From the NCBI RefSeq assembly GCF_026153295.1, contig NZ_CP110615.1:3224001-3288000 (forward strand): a DNA stretch of 64,000 nt, read 5' to 3'. The notes below the pieces were generated by a model. That model was not told the DNA's origin. It did no database searches and saw only the letters and a list, made by a program, of their open reading frames with translations. Made by a program: the position numbers and the translations under genes. This DNA comes from Rhodococcus antarcticus (GTDB lineage Bacteria; Actinomycetota; Actinomycetes; Mycobacteriales; Mycobacteriaceae). This document shows, in pieces, positions 18,455 to 26,452 of this stretch (positions are counted from its first letter, which is position 1; the number at the start of each line of letters is the position of its first letter).

Positions 18455-19789
18455 GTGCGAGCCAACCACGATCTGAGTCGCGTTTCCACGACTTTCGATG
18501 AGCGGAATCTGGTGCCGGACGCGGGCCTGCTGCCGGCGGCGGTGCTGGCCCAGCGGGTGGACCTTGGTGGGGTCGTCGATCGCCGGCTTCGCCTGGCCCG
18601 TCACGGCGCGAACAGCGGCGCGAAGGCGCTGACGGTGATCGGTGCGATGCTCGCAGGCGGTGACAGCATCGACGACACGGCGTTGTTGCGGGCGGGGGCG
18701 GCGGGGTCGCTGTTCGACGGGACGCGGGCACCGTCGACGGTCGGGTCGTGGCTGCGGGCCCACAAGTGGTCCAACGTCCGCCAGCTCGACGCGATCAGCC
18801 GTGAGCTGCTGGCCCGGTTGTGGGGCTGCGGGGCCGGTCCGGCGGACCTGACGGCGCCGCTGACGATCGACATCGACTCCACCATCGTGGCTGTGCACGG
18901 CCGGGCCAAGCAGGGTGCCGCGTTCGGCTACACCAAGGTTCGTTGCTACCACCCGCAGCTGGCGACCTGCGCCGAGACCGGGCAGGTGCTGATGTGCCGG
19001 CTGCGCGGGGGCAGTGCCGGCGCCGCCCGCGGTGCGGCGTCGTTGGTGACCGAGACCATCAGCCGAGTCCGAAACGCAGGGGCCACCGGGGCACTGACCG
19101 TGCGCGCCGACTCCGCGTTCTACTCCAAGTCGATGCTGAGCACCGCCGCGAAGTTCGACGTCCGGTTCTCGATCACCGCCCGGCAGGACCCGCGGGTCCG
19201 CGCCGCGATCGAGGCCATAGACGAAGGCGCCTGGCAGCAGATCCCGTACTGGCTATCCACCCCCGAGGTCTCCGGCGCCGACATCGCCGAGACCCCGTTC
19301 ACCGTCTTCGCCAGCGACAAGACCCACGCCCGAGGGGTCCGCCTCGTCGTCCGTCGGGTCCGCCCCACCCCCGGCAGCCAGCTGGCCCTGTTCACCACCT
19401 GGGACCACCACGCGTTCGTCACCGACCGGGACCTGCCCCTGGCCGAGGTCGAGGCCGACCACCGCCGTCACGCCGTCGTCGAGCAGAACATCGCCGAGCT
19501 CACATCCGCCGGCCTGGCCCACCTGCCCTCGGGGCGGTTCATGGCCAACGCCGCTTGGCTCGCTCTGGCGGTGATGGCCCACAACCTCGGCAGAGCCATC
19601 GCCCTGCTCGCCGGACCCGCACTGGCCCGGGCCACCGCAGCAACACTGCGCCGCACCGTGTTCACCATGCCCGGCCGCCTCATCCACACCGGCCGACGCC
19701 GACACCTGCGACTACCCCAATCCTGGCCGTGGGCAGCCCCGATCCTGCTAGCCCTGACCCGCATCCACGCGATCCCCCTGCGCCGCTGA
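18455..19789 (+). CDS. IS1380-family DDE transposase
   Basis: A 444-aa transposase covering most of the element and free of stops. The RNase H-like core shows Asp in LTIDIDSTIVAVHG, Asp in VRADSAFYSKSM and Glu in the HAVVEQNIAELTSAGL region, the usual DDE arrangement. The C-terminal FMANAAWLALAVMAHNLGRAI block is typical of IS1380 members. The GTG at 18455 starts it 121 bp inside the left repeat. The gene looks functional. It catalyses cut-and-paste movement of the element. Confidence 0.93.
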   Translation: MRANHDLSRVSTTFDERNLVPDAGLLPAAVLAQRVDLGGVVDRRLRLARHGANSGAKALTVIGAMLAGGDSIDDTALLRAGAAGSLFDGTRAPSTVGSWLRAHKWSNVRQLDAISRELLARLWGCGAGPADLTAPLTIDIDSTIVAVHGRAKQGAAFGYTKVRCYHPQLATCAETGQVLMCRLRGGSAGAARGAASLVTETISRVRNAGATGALTVRADSAFYSKSMLSTAAKFDVRFSITARQDPRVRAAIEAIDEGAWQQIPYWLSTPEVSGADIAETPFTVFASDKTHARGVRLVVRRVRPTPGSQLALFTTWDHHAFVTDRDLPLAEVEADHRRHAVVEQNIAELTSAGLAHLPSGRFMANAAWLALAVMAHNLGRAIALLAGPALARATAATLRRTVFTMPGRLIHTGRRRHLRLPQSWPWAAPILLALTRIHAIPLRR

Positions 19790-19916
19790 CCACCCACACC
19801 CCACGACACCGACCAGGACCCGGAGAAGCCGGCAGACCGGCAGCCCCGCCACGCCGTCACACCCGCCCACCACGTCCCTGGACACAACTTCCCCGAGAAA
19901 CCAGCGCCACCACGAA

Positions 19917-19932
19917 CAACGGTGGATCCGGG
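19917..19932. repeat. Right terminal inverted repeat of the IS1380-family element
   Basis: CAACGGTGGATCCGGG, exact reverse complement of 18334-18349. Confidence 0.88.
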
Positions 19933-19985
19933 TTTACTCCTACTGCGATGCTCAGGACGACCGCGAACCAGGACGGCACCACCAG

Positions 19986-20396
19986 CTAGAGCGACGCCTG
20001 CCCCGGCGCCTCGTCCACGTCTTCGGGGGCCTCTCCATTGCCAGCCCGACGCCCGTTGCGCTCCAGCTCGTCGACCCTGACTTGGAGCAAAGCCACCGAC
20101 TCGGCGACCGTCCTCATCTCCTCCTCGAGCTGGGACAGCTCGGCGCTGAGCTGGACGGCCACGAGCAGGAGCACGACGATCGCACCGGAGAACAGGACGT
20201 TTACCGGCGTCTCCACCCCGGAGAACACGGCGACGGCGAACAAGGCACGAGGAAAGGCTCCGAGGGCGCAGATACCGACGGCGAGCGCCAGCCAAAGGAA
20301 CGCGTACTTCTCACGCAGACGGCGCGTCCGCAACAGCCAACCGATGAGCAGGACCGTAGCCACGGCCAGGATCAGGGCGAACGGGTAGCCGCTCAC
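19986..20396 (-). CDS. DUF2304 membrane protein
   Basis: A 136-aa protein with three hydrophobic segments (about 5-20, 31-58 and 65-84) followed by a ~30-residue coiled-coil (LSAELSQLEEEMRTV and onward) and an acidic tail. DUF2304 proteins are regularly encoded next to GT2 glycosyltransferases acting on polyprenyl phosphate and may assist them in the membrane. Here the GTG start overlaps the glycosyltransferase stop as GTGA. Its stop lies 54 bp from the IS element. Confidence 0.85.
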   Translation of the reverse strand: MSGYPFALILAVATVLLIGWLLRTRRLREKYAFLWLALAVGICALGAFPRALFAVAVFSGVETPVNVLFSGAIVVLLLVAVQLSAELSQLEEEMRTVAESVALLQVRVDELERNGRRAGNGEAPEDVDEAPGQASL

Positions 20397-21148
20397 GACA
20401 GGTCATCCCCGTCGATGGCAGGTACCGTTGACCGCGGTCTCGTCACCGCGACGGCCAGGGCAGCGAACGCTCGGAACAGGAAGATCGTCGCCTTCACCGG
20501 GCTGTGGGACGGGGTGCCGGCGGAGCGTGGCCTCATCGCGACTGGGTGTTGGGACACAACGAGTCCGGCGCGAGCGGCAATGACGAGCGACTCCACCGTG
20601 TCACCCAGATACTCCGCGGGATAGTCCCGGGCGAAAAGCGCTACGGCCTTCGGTCCCGAAGCTTTGAAGCCCGATGTCGTGTCGGTCAGCCTGGTGCCGA
20701 CGAGCCGGGAGAGCACGACCGACAACACCTTCATGGCGGCTCGACGCGGTCCTCGCGCTTCGTACGAGCCCGCACCGGCGAATCGCGCCCCGATCACGAC
20801 GTCCGAGCCGGTGGCGGCGAGCTCGGCGAGCAGATCGCGCACCGAGAGCGGATCGTGCTGCCCGTCCCCGTCCAGCTGGACGACCACCTGGTGGCCCCGG
20901 GTCCGTGCGTAGCGGAACCCCGCCCGCATCGCTCCGCCCACGCCGAGGTTGATGGGGAGGTCGATCACGACCACACCGGCCTCACGGGCCACCGCAGAGG
21001 TCCTGTCGGTGGATCCGTCGTTGACCACGAGGACGTCCACCTCGGGCAGCGCAGCTGCCACCTCGGCGAGCACGGCGGGGAGCGCGAGCTCCTCGTTCCA
21101 CGCAGGAATGACGACGAGGACGGTTGATGTTCTCCTCACCCCGTGCAC
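20393..21148 (-). CDS. GT2-family (DPM1/DGT1-like) glycosyltransferase
   Basis: A 251-aa GT-A glycosyltransferase of family 2, likely transferring a sugar from a nucleotide to polyprenyl phosphate. VLVVIPAWNEE near the N-terminus, VLVVNDGSTDRT, GVGGAMRAGFRYA, and the metal-binding VQLDGDGQHDP are clear. LTDTTSGFKAS matches the DTxSGF motif of dolichyl-phosphate sugar synthases. GTG 21148 is chosen because TATGGT ends 6 nt before it; a second GTG at 21139 is possible. It is followed by DUF2304 and lies 49 bp after a DUF2142 gene, suggesting a surface-glycan module. Confidence 0.88.
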   Translation of the reverse strand: MHGVRRTSTVLVVIPAWNEELALPAVLAEVAAALPEVDVLVVNDGSTDRTSAVAREAGVVVIDLPINLGVGGAMRAGFRYARTRGHQVVVQLDGDGQHDPLSVRDLLAELAATGSDVVIGARFAGAGSYEARGPRRAAMKVLSVVLSRLVGTRLTDTTSGFKASGPKAVALFARDYPAEYLGDTVESLVIAARAGLVVSQHPVAMRPRSAGTPSHSPVKATIFLFRAFAALAVAVTRPRSTVPAIDGDDLS

Positions 21149-21154
21149 CCCACG

Positions 21155-21160
21155 ACCATA
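21155..21160 (-). promoter_or_regulatory. -10 box for leaderless GT2 gene
   Basis: TATGGT on the minus strand ends 6 nt before the GTG at 21148 and decides that start. Confidence 0.45.
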
Positions 21161-21197
21161 CTGCCCAGCCTGCCGGGGACCCGCCGGCACGCCCGGG

Positions 21198-22820
21198 TCA
21201 CACTGTGGCTGCGAACCAAGCATCCTCGTCGTCCGGATCCATAGTCCCTTCGGCGGACGGGGCAGCCCGCCATAGGACGAGGCCCAGGACCGCGGCAACT
21301 CCAAGGACCCACGCCGAGTAGGTCAATACCGACGTGACGGCACCCAACCGCGGCTGCCAGGGACCATCGAGGGTGAAGGGGGTCGTGGTGCCGCTGCCGT
21401 CGAACAGCCCGTCGGTGTTGCGGTGAAGGGCGAAGGCGAAGCCAAAGACATTGATGCCCAGGGCGACAACGGCAGCCACCAGCGCGGCTACCGCGCTCTC
21501 CACCGAGAGGCGTCGCGACGACCGCCCGAGCGCCACTGCCGCGAGGATCGGCACCCCGACGTACAACGGCAGCGTGTACCGGCCCTGCCAGATCACCCCG
21601 GTCACGTCGAGGCTCTGAGCCTCGAGGACGACCGGCAAGATGTAGGACGCCACGCCTACGGCCACGATCGCCACCCGCATCCCGGCGGTCGCGCGCACCA
21701 GCGCGAGCGCGGCGACGGCAAGACCGACGTACAACCAGGCGGAGGTGAAGAACTCCGGCAGCGGCGCGTCGAGCCAGCCGAAGTTGCCCACTGCCATCCG
21801 CCACTTGCCCTCCTGCGTCGAGCTCGCGATGTGGAGCCGGTCGAGGAGCCAGTGCGACACCGGGCTACCCACGGACCCGGCCTTCAGCGACTGCGAGACG
21901 ACGATCCAGACGAGCGAAAGCAAGGCGACCACTGCCGTGAAGGCCACCCATCGCAGCGCTGGGCGGGTCAGCATCAACCGAAGGGACTGACGCGTGCCGG
22001 TCAGCAGGCAGCACGAAACGATGACTACCAGCCACACCGGCGACAGCCCGCGGGTGACGACCATCGCCGAGGCTGCGAGTGCCGCCCGCCGCAGCAGGCG
22101 GCCGCGAGCGGACGCGGTCATCCTGGGGCCATCGTGCAAGAACATGCCCAGATTCGCCCATAGCGCGGCCGATGCGGCGATCTCCAGGCCGTTCGGGTTG
22201 ACCACACCGCCAAGGAACACGGCCATCGGGGTGAACGCCAGCATTCCGGCTCCCACCGCGACCCCCGGCCTCGCCGACTGAGCGAGCGCGGAGACGGCCC
22301 AGCTCGCGAAGAACGCAAAGAGGGCCGCGCTGGCGAGACGCATGGCCAGCGGGGCGTGCTGGAGGTCGGTGACCAGGGAGGGCAGGCCGACGACGAAGTA
22401 GTAGACGGGGTTGTACCGTCCGGCGGCATTGGCCGACCGGACGATGGTCTCGTCCTCGGTTGGGATGGCGACGCAGCTGCCGTTCGCCTGCGGCGTGAAG
22501 GCCAGGCAGGTGATTGACGCGGCGCTGTCCACCAGACCCTGAGGCACGGATACAAACCCGCCGGTCCCGGAGCTCGCCGCCTCGGGTGTGACGTAGAACT
22601 GCCCGTGCGCCACCGACCAGGCCTTGAGGGTGTGAAAGTTCTCGTCGGGGGAGGCCCACAGTGGTGTGCTCGCCGACCAGAGCGCCGTTGGGACGAAGAA
22701 GGCAACAAAAATTATTACGGCTATCCACCGTGGTCCCGTAGGGCGAGGTTCCAGCGCTTGCGCGGTCAGCACCGATGACGACGGGGGGCGGTCCGGGACA
22801 CCTGACACGGATGTGTGCAC
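21198..22820 (-). CDS. DUF2142 polytopic membrane protein (GT-C-like)
   Basis: A 540-aa membrane protein with about 11-12 hydrophobic helices. A first helix (IAVIIFVAFFVPTALWS) is followed by LWASPDENFHTLKAWSVAHG, close to the SPDE motif in the first loop of DUF2142 proteins, which resemble GT-C glycosyltransferases using polyprenyl-linked sugars. RYNPVYYFVVGLPS in the next loop also fits. The GTG at 22820 is chosen because TATCGT ends 8 nt upstream; a frame from 22865 would add 15 basic residues. Its pairing with GT2 and DUF2304 suggests transfer of a sugar on the outer membrane face. Confidence 0.8.
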   Translation of the reverse strand: MHTSVSGVPDRPPSSSVLTAQALEPRPTGPRWIAVIIFVAFFVPTALWSASTPLWASPDENFHTLKAWSVAHGQFYVTPEAASSGTGGFVSVPQGLVDSAASITCLAFTPQANGSCVAIPTEDETIVRSANAAGRYNPVYYFVVGLPSLVTDLQHAPLAMRLASAALFAFFASWAVSALAQSARPGVAVGAGMLAFTPMAVFLGGVVNPNGLEIAASAALWANLGMFLHDGPRMTASARGRLLRRAALAASAMVVTRGLSPVWLVVIVSCCLLTGTRQSLRLMLTRPALRWVAFTAVVALLSLVWIVVSQSLKAGSVGSPVSHWLLDRLHIASSTQEGKWRMAVGNFGWLDAPLPEFFTSAWLYVGLAVAALALVRATAGMRVAIVAVGVASYILPVVLEAQSLDVTGVIWQGRYTLPLYVGVPILAAVALGRSSRRLSVESAVAALVAAVVALGINVFGFAFALHRNTDGLFDGSGTTTPFTLDGPWQPRLGAVTSVLTYSAWVLGVAAVLGLVLWRAAPSAEGTMDPDDEDAWFAATV

Positions 22821-22828
22821 GCGCGGGC

Positions 22829-22834
22829 ACGATA
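22829..22834 (-). promoter_or_regulatory. -10 box for leaderless DUF2142 gene
   Basis: TATCGT on the minus strand ends 8 nt before the GTG at 22820. Confidence 0.4.
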
Positions 22835-22893
22835 CCCACCGAGCTCGGCGGAGGCCGGCAGGCACCGTCCGACGAAGGCTCTGGACCCCGCGC

Positions 22894-24198
22894 TCAGGGG
22901 CGGAGGACGTCGGTGCCGACGAAGGGCTGCAGCGCCACCGGCACGCGCACCGATCCGTCGGGCTCCTGGTGGTTCTCCAGGATCGCCACGATCCAGCGCG
23001 TGGTCGCGAGCGTGCCGTTCAGGGTGGCGGCCACCTGCGTGCGGCCGGCCTCGTCGCGGTAGCGAACGTTCAGCCGCCGCGCCTGGAACGTCGTGCAGTT
23101 CGACGTCGACGTCAGCTCGCGGTAGGCCTCCTGGCTGGGCACCCACGCCTCGCAGTCGTACTTGCGGGCCGCCGACGACCCGAGGTCCCCGCCCGCGGTG
23201 TCGATGATCCGGTACGGCACGTCGACGGCCGCGAGCATCTCCTGCTCCCAGCCCAGCAGCCGCTGGTGCTCGGCGTCGGCGTCCTCGGGCCGGCACCAGC
23301 TGAACATCTCCACCTTGTCGAACTGGTGCACGCGCATGATGCCGCGGGTGTCCTTGCCGTAGCTGCCGGCCTCGCGCCGGAAGCAGGTGCTCCAGCCGGC
23401 GTACCGCTTCGGTCCCGCGGACAGGTCGAGGATCTCGTCGGCGTGGAACCCGGCCATCGGCACCTCGGAGGTGCCCACCAGGTAGAGGTCGTCGTCGGCC
23501 AGCTTGTAGACCTCCGCGGCGTGCGCGCCGAGGAACCCGGTGCCGGCCATGATCTCCGGACGCACCAGCACGGGCGGGATGGTGAGGGTGAAGCCGTTGG
23601 CCACGGCCTTCTGCGCGGCGAGCTGGAGCAGGCCGAGCTGCAGCAGCGCCCCGACACCGGTGAGAAAGTAGAAGCGGGCGCCGGAGACCTTGACCCCGCG
23701 CTCCACGTCCAGCAGCCGCAGGCCCTCCGCGAGCTCCAGGTGGTCCCTGGGCGTGGGGATCTCCGGGATCTGGCCGTGGTGGGAGAGCACCACGTAGTCG
23801 TCCTCGCCACCGGCGGGCGCGCCGGGCTGCACGACGTTGGAGATGGCCCGGTGCGCGGTGTCCAGGGCGCTGTCCGCGGCAGCCTGCACGAGCTCGGCGG
23901 CCTTGACCCGCTCGCTGAGCTCGCCGGCCTGCGCCCGGGCGGTGTCGGCGGTGGCCTTGAGCTCAGCGGCGTCGGGGGCGTCCGACTTCTGCGCCTTCTG
24001 CCAGGCACCCATGAGCCTGCCGACCTGTCCGCTGACGGTCTTCTGCTCTGCACGCAGCGTGTCGGCGGCGAGGACGGCGGCACGGCGGGCGGCGTCTGCG
24101 GTGAGCAGGGCGTCGACCAGGGATGGGTCCTCGCCCCGGGTGCGCTGGGAGGTGCGGACGGCGTCGGGGTCCTCGCGGACGAGCTTGAGGTCGATCAC
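22894..24198 (-). CDS. serS: Seryl-tRNA synthetase
   Basis: A 434-aa class II aminoacyl-tRNA synthetase that charges tRNA-Ser (and tRNA-Sec where present) in the cytoplasm. The N-terminal ~110 residues form the tRNA-binding helical coiled-coil arm. The catalytic core has motif 2 ([21 protein letters not shown]), [16 protein letters not shown], and motif 3 ending [20 protein letters not shown]. Length is normal for bacterial SerRS. The GTG at 24198 follows a TAGGCT box by 8 nt and gives the standard [12 protein letters not shown]-terminus. It is a single gene. Confidence 0.97.
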   Translation of the reverse strand: MIDLKLVREDPDAVRTSQRTRGEDPSLVDALLTADAARRAAVLAADTLRAEQKTVSGQVGRLMGAWQKAQKSDAPDAAELKATADTARAQAGELSERVKAAELVQAAADSALDTAHRAISNVVQPGAPAGGEDDYVVLSHHGQIPEIPTPRDHLELAEGLRLLDVERGVKVSGARFYFLTGVGALLQLGLLQLAAQKAVANGFTLTIPPVLVRPEIMAGTGFLGAHAAEVYKLADDDLYLVGTSEVPMAGFHADEILDLSAGPKRYAGWSTCFRREAGSYGKDTRGIMRVHQFDKVEMFSWCRPEDADAEHQRLLGWEQEMLAAVDVPYRIIDTAGGDLGSSAARKYDCEAWVPSQEAYRELTSTSNCTTFQARRLNVRYRDEAGRTQVAATLNGTLATTRWIVAILENHQEPDGSVRVPVALQPFVGTDVLRP

Positions 24199-24206
24199 GG
24201 GGGGTC

Positions 24207-24212
24207 AGCCTA
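24207..24212 (-). promoter_or_regulatory. -10 box for leaderless serS
   Basis: TAGGCT on the minus strand ends 8 nt before the GTG at 24198. Confidence 0.5.
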
Positions 24213-24344
24213 CGGGGCGGCCGACGGTGGCCGAGCGGCCTGCCGCTGCACCGTCCGGCTCCGCTCCGTGCCAGCAGCAGAGCGCCCGGCCAGCCAGACC
24301 GACCGTACGACTGTGAAGGAAAGCTCGTGCCCTGGGTCCAGAAA

Positions 24345-25634
24345 TCACGCACGGGCGCGGAGCGCCCTCCGCAGCACCTTGCCGGTCGAGGTCCGGGGGA
24401 GCTCGTCGAGGACGTGCACGACCTTGGGCCGCTGCGCGGGCGCGAGGTGCTCACGGGCCCAGCCGTCCACCGCGCCGGCGTCGCCGACCACGGCCACCTC
24501 CACCCGTTGCCCCCAGCGCTCGTCGTCCACGCCGTACACGGCCACCTCGCGCACCCCGGGGCACTCCTGGAGCACCCGCTCGACCTCGACCGGGTAGACG
24601 TTGACGCCCCCGGTGATGACGAGGTCGTCGCGCCGGCCGTCGAGGTACAACCACCCGTCGGCGTCCAGGCGGCCGAGGTCGCCCACGGTGAACGCGTCCC
24701 CGCGCCAGGCCGCAGCCGTCTTGTCGGGGGCGTTCCAGTAGGTGAACCGGGCGTAGGTGGGCACCGTGCACCAGATCGTCCCGTCGGGGTCCGTGCTCAG
24801 GGTGCGCCCGGGGCGGGCCCGCCCCACCGAGCCCGGGTGCGCCGCCCAGTCCGCGGCCGAGCACACCGTGAACTGGCCCTCGGTGGAGCCGTAGAACTCC
24901 CACACCGCGTCCCCGGCCGCGTCCACCAGCCAGCGCTTCACCGGCTCCGGGCAGGGTGCGCCCGCATGGGCGATCAGCCGGAAGCCCGCCAGTGCGGCCT
25001 CGGCACCCCCGTGCTCGCGGAGGCGCTGCAGCTGGGCCGGCGCGGTGAACACGGTGGTGGGGCGGTGGTCGGCGCAGAGCTCGAGGAACCCGGCGGGCGA
25101 GAAGCTGCCCGGGACCAGCACCGAGCCACCGGCGAGCAGCGTCCCGATCGCGAACCGCAGCGGCGCCGAGTGGTGCAGCGGGGACACGACGACGTGGACG
25201 TCGGACGGGCCGAAGTCCCAGAGATCCGCCTCCTCCGCCCACAGCGCGCGGGCGGCGTCCACGGCCAGCACGCCGGACCACACGCCCTTGCGGCGGCCGG
25301 TGGTGCCGGAGGTGACGTGCACCGGCCGGCCCAGGGGCACCGGCGCCAGCTCGGCCGGGGCGTGGTGGTGCAGGGCCTCGAGCTCGTCGGCGCCGCGCAC
25401 CACCCGCGCCGGGTCGACGTCGGTCAGCAGCGCCTCGAGCTCGGCCCGCGGCGTCGCCGGGTCCAGCACCACCGGCACCACCCCCGCGCGCAGCGCCCCC
25501 ATGACGGCGGTGACCAGTCGGGGCGAGCCCGGCACAACGAGCGCGAGACGGTCACCGCGCGCCAGGTCCCCGAGCGCCCCGGCCACCCCGGCCTGGTCGA
25601 TCTCGGCCTGCGCCGCGGTGAGCGGGCCGGTCAC
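24345..25634 (-). CDS. AMP-forming acyl-CoA synthetase family protein
   Basis: A 429-aa adenylate-forming enzyme of the ANL superfamily. The P-loop-like VTSGTTGRRKGVW lies near residue 106, followed by WEFYGSTEGQF, the GDLGRLDADGWLYLDGRRDDLVI hinge with its Asp/Arg, NVYPVEVE and the C-terminal catalytic lysine in PRTSTGKVLRRAL. It is shorter than the usual 500-550 aa because the N-terminal subdomain is reduced. It should activate a carboxylic acid to an acyl-CoA, acid unknown. The GTG at 25634 overlaps the preceding hydrolase stop as GTGA; a GTG at 25649 is the alternative. Confidence 0.85.
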   Translation of the reverse strand: MTGPLTAAQAEIDQAGVAGALGDLARGDRLALVVPGSPRLVTAVMGALRAGVVPVVLDPATPRAELEALLTDVDPARVVRGADELEALHHHAPAELAPVPLGRPVHVTSGTTGRRKGVWSGVLAVDAARALWAEEADLWDFGPSDVHVVVSPLHHSAPLRFAIGTLLAGGSVLVPGSFSPAGFLELCADHRPTTVFTAPAQLQRLREHGGAEAALAGFRLIAHAGAPCPEPVKRWLVDAAGDAVWEFYGSTEGQFTVCSAADWAAHPGSVGRARPGRTLSTDPDGTIWCTVPTYARFTYWNAPDKTAAAWRGDAFTVGDLGRLDADGWLYLDGRRDDLVITGGVNVYPVEVERVLQECPGVREVAVYGVDDERWGQRVEVAVVGDAGAVDGWAREHLAPAQRPKVVHVLDELPRTSTGKVLRRALRARA

Positions 25635-26377
25635 AGGTTCCGGGCGCACAGGGCGAGAAGCTCCGTCCAGTGCCGCTCCTCGGCCTCGGCGGAGTACGCC
25701 GCGGTGTCGGCCATGGTGAACCCGTGGGTGGTGCCCTCGTACAGCTCGGTGCGGTGGAGGACACCGGCGTCGGTGAGCGCGGCCTCCAGCCGCTCCTGCT
25801 GCTCCGGCGGCGCGGACCCGTCGGCGTCGGCGTGCGCGACGTACACCTCGGCGGTGGTGGTGGCGGCCCCGAGGTGCGGGCTGTCCGGCGCCTCGGTCGC
25901 GAGGTTGCCACCGTGGAAGCTGGCGGCCGCGGCCACCCGGCCCGGGTGCGCCGCGGCCGTGCGCAGCGCGAGCGCACCTCCCATGCAGTACCCGGTGGTG
26001 CCCACGGGCCCGTCAGCCACCGCGGGGTGCGCGGCCAGGAAGTCGAGGTAGGCACCGGCATCGGCCACGGCCCGCTCCGGGGTGAGGGCCTGCATGAGCG
26101 GACCCAGGGTGGCCATCATCGACGGCCGGTTCTCCGGCTTCATCAGGTCCTCGAGATCGACGACCGGCGCACGCCCAGCCCGGTGGAACACGTTCGGCAC
26201 GAGCACCACGTAGCCCTGCGCGGCGATCCGCTCCGCCATCTGCTGCAGCCGGGGCCGAACGCCGAACGCGTCCATGTACAGCAGCACGGCGGGGTGCGGG
26301 CCGTCACCGTCCGGGGTCACGAGCAGGGCGTCGGCCGTGCCGTCGGGCGTCGCGACGTCGACGGTGGTGGTGCTCAT
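25631..26377 (-). CDS. Dienelactone hydrolase family protein
   Basis: A 248-aa alpha/beta hydrolase of the dienelactone hydrolase type. The nucleophile is a cysteine in GTTGYCMGGALALR, with the later Asp in YVAHADADGSAPP and His in YEGTTHGFTM completing a Cys-Asp-His triad. Members open lactones or ester bonds; the substrate here is unknown. GAGGAG precedes the ATG by 10 nt. It is the upstream member of a two-gene operon with the acyl-CoA synthetase, which suggests a small catabolic or detoxification pair. Confidence 0.87.
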   Translation of the reverse strand: MSTTTVDVATPDGTADALLVTPDGDGPHPAVLLYMDAFGVRPRLQQMAERIAAQGYVVLVPNVFHRAGRAPVVDLEDLMKPENRPSMMATLGPLMQALTPERAVADAGAYLDFLAAHPAVADGPVGTTGYCMGGALALRTAAAHPGRVAAAASFHGGNLATEAPDSPHLGAATTTAEVYVAHADADGSAPPEQQERLEAALTDAGVLHRTELYEGTTHGFTMADTAAYSAEAEERHWTELLALCARNL

Positions 26378-26452
26378 GCCAGGGTGCTCCTCACACGCGC
26401 GGCCGGCGGACGCTGCGATCGTGGCACCGGCCGGAGCGGTGCGCGCGCCCGG

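Larger units (their letters stand above)
18334..19932 (+). mobile_element. IS1380-family insertion sequence, complete
   Basis: A 1599-bp element with perfect 16-bp terminal inverted repeats and one intact transposase gene. It separates the O-acyltransferase gene from the DUF2304 gene. The flanks (CTAC on the left, TTTA on the right) do not form the 4-bp target duplication expected for this family, which suggests a rearrangement at one end or divergence since insertion. Confidence 0.9.

Noticed and set aside
18330..19936. Target-site duplication of the IS1380-family element
   Set aside because: The flanks CTAC and TTTA do not match in any frame of the inverted repeat ends.
24199..24344. tRNA-Ser gene beside serS
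   Set aside because: A GGCCGAGCGGCC stretch is reminiscent, but no acceptor stem or anticodon arm can be folded. I found no tRNA or rRNA in the window.
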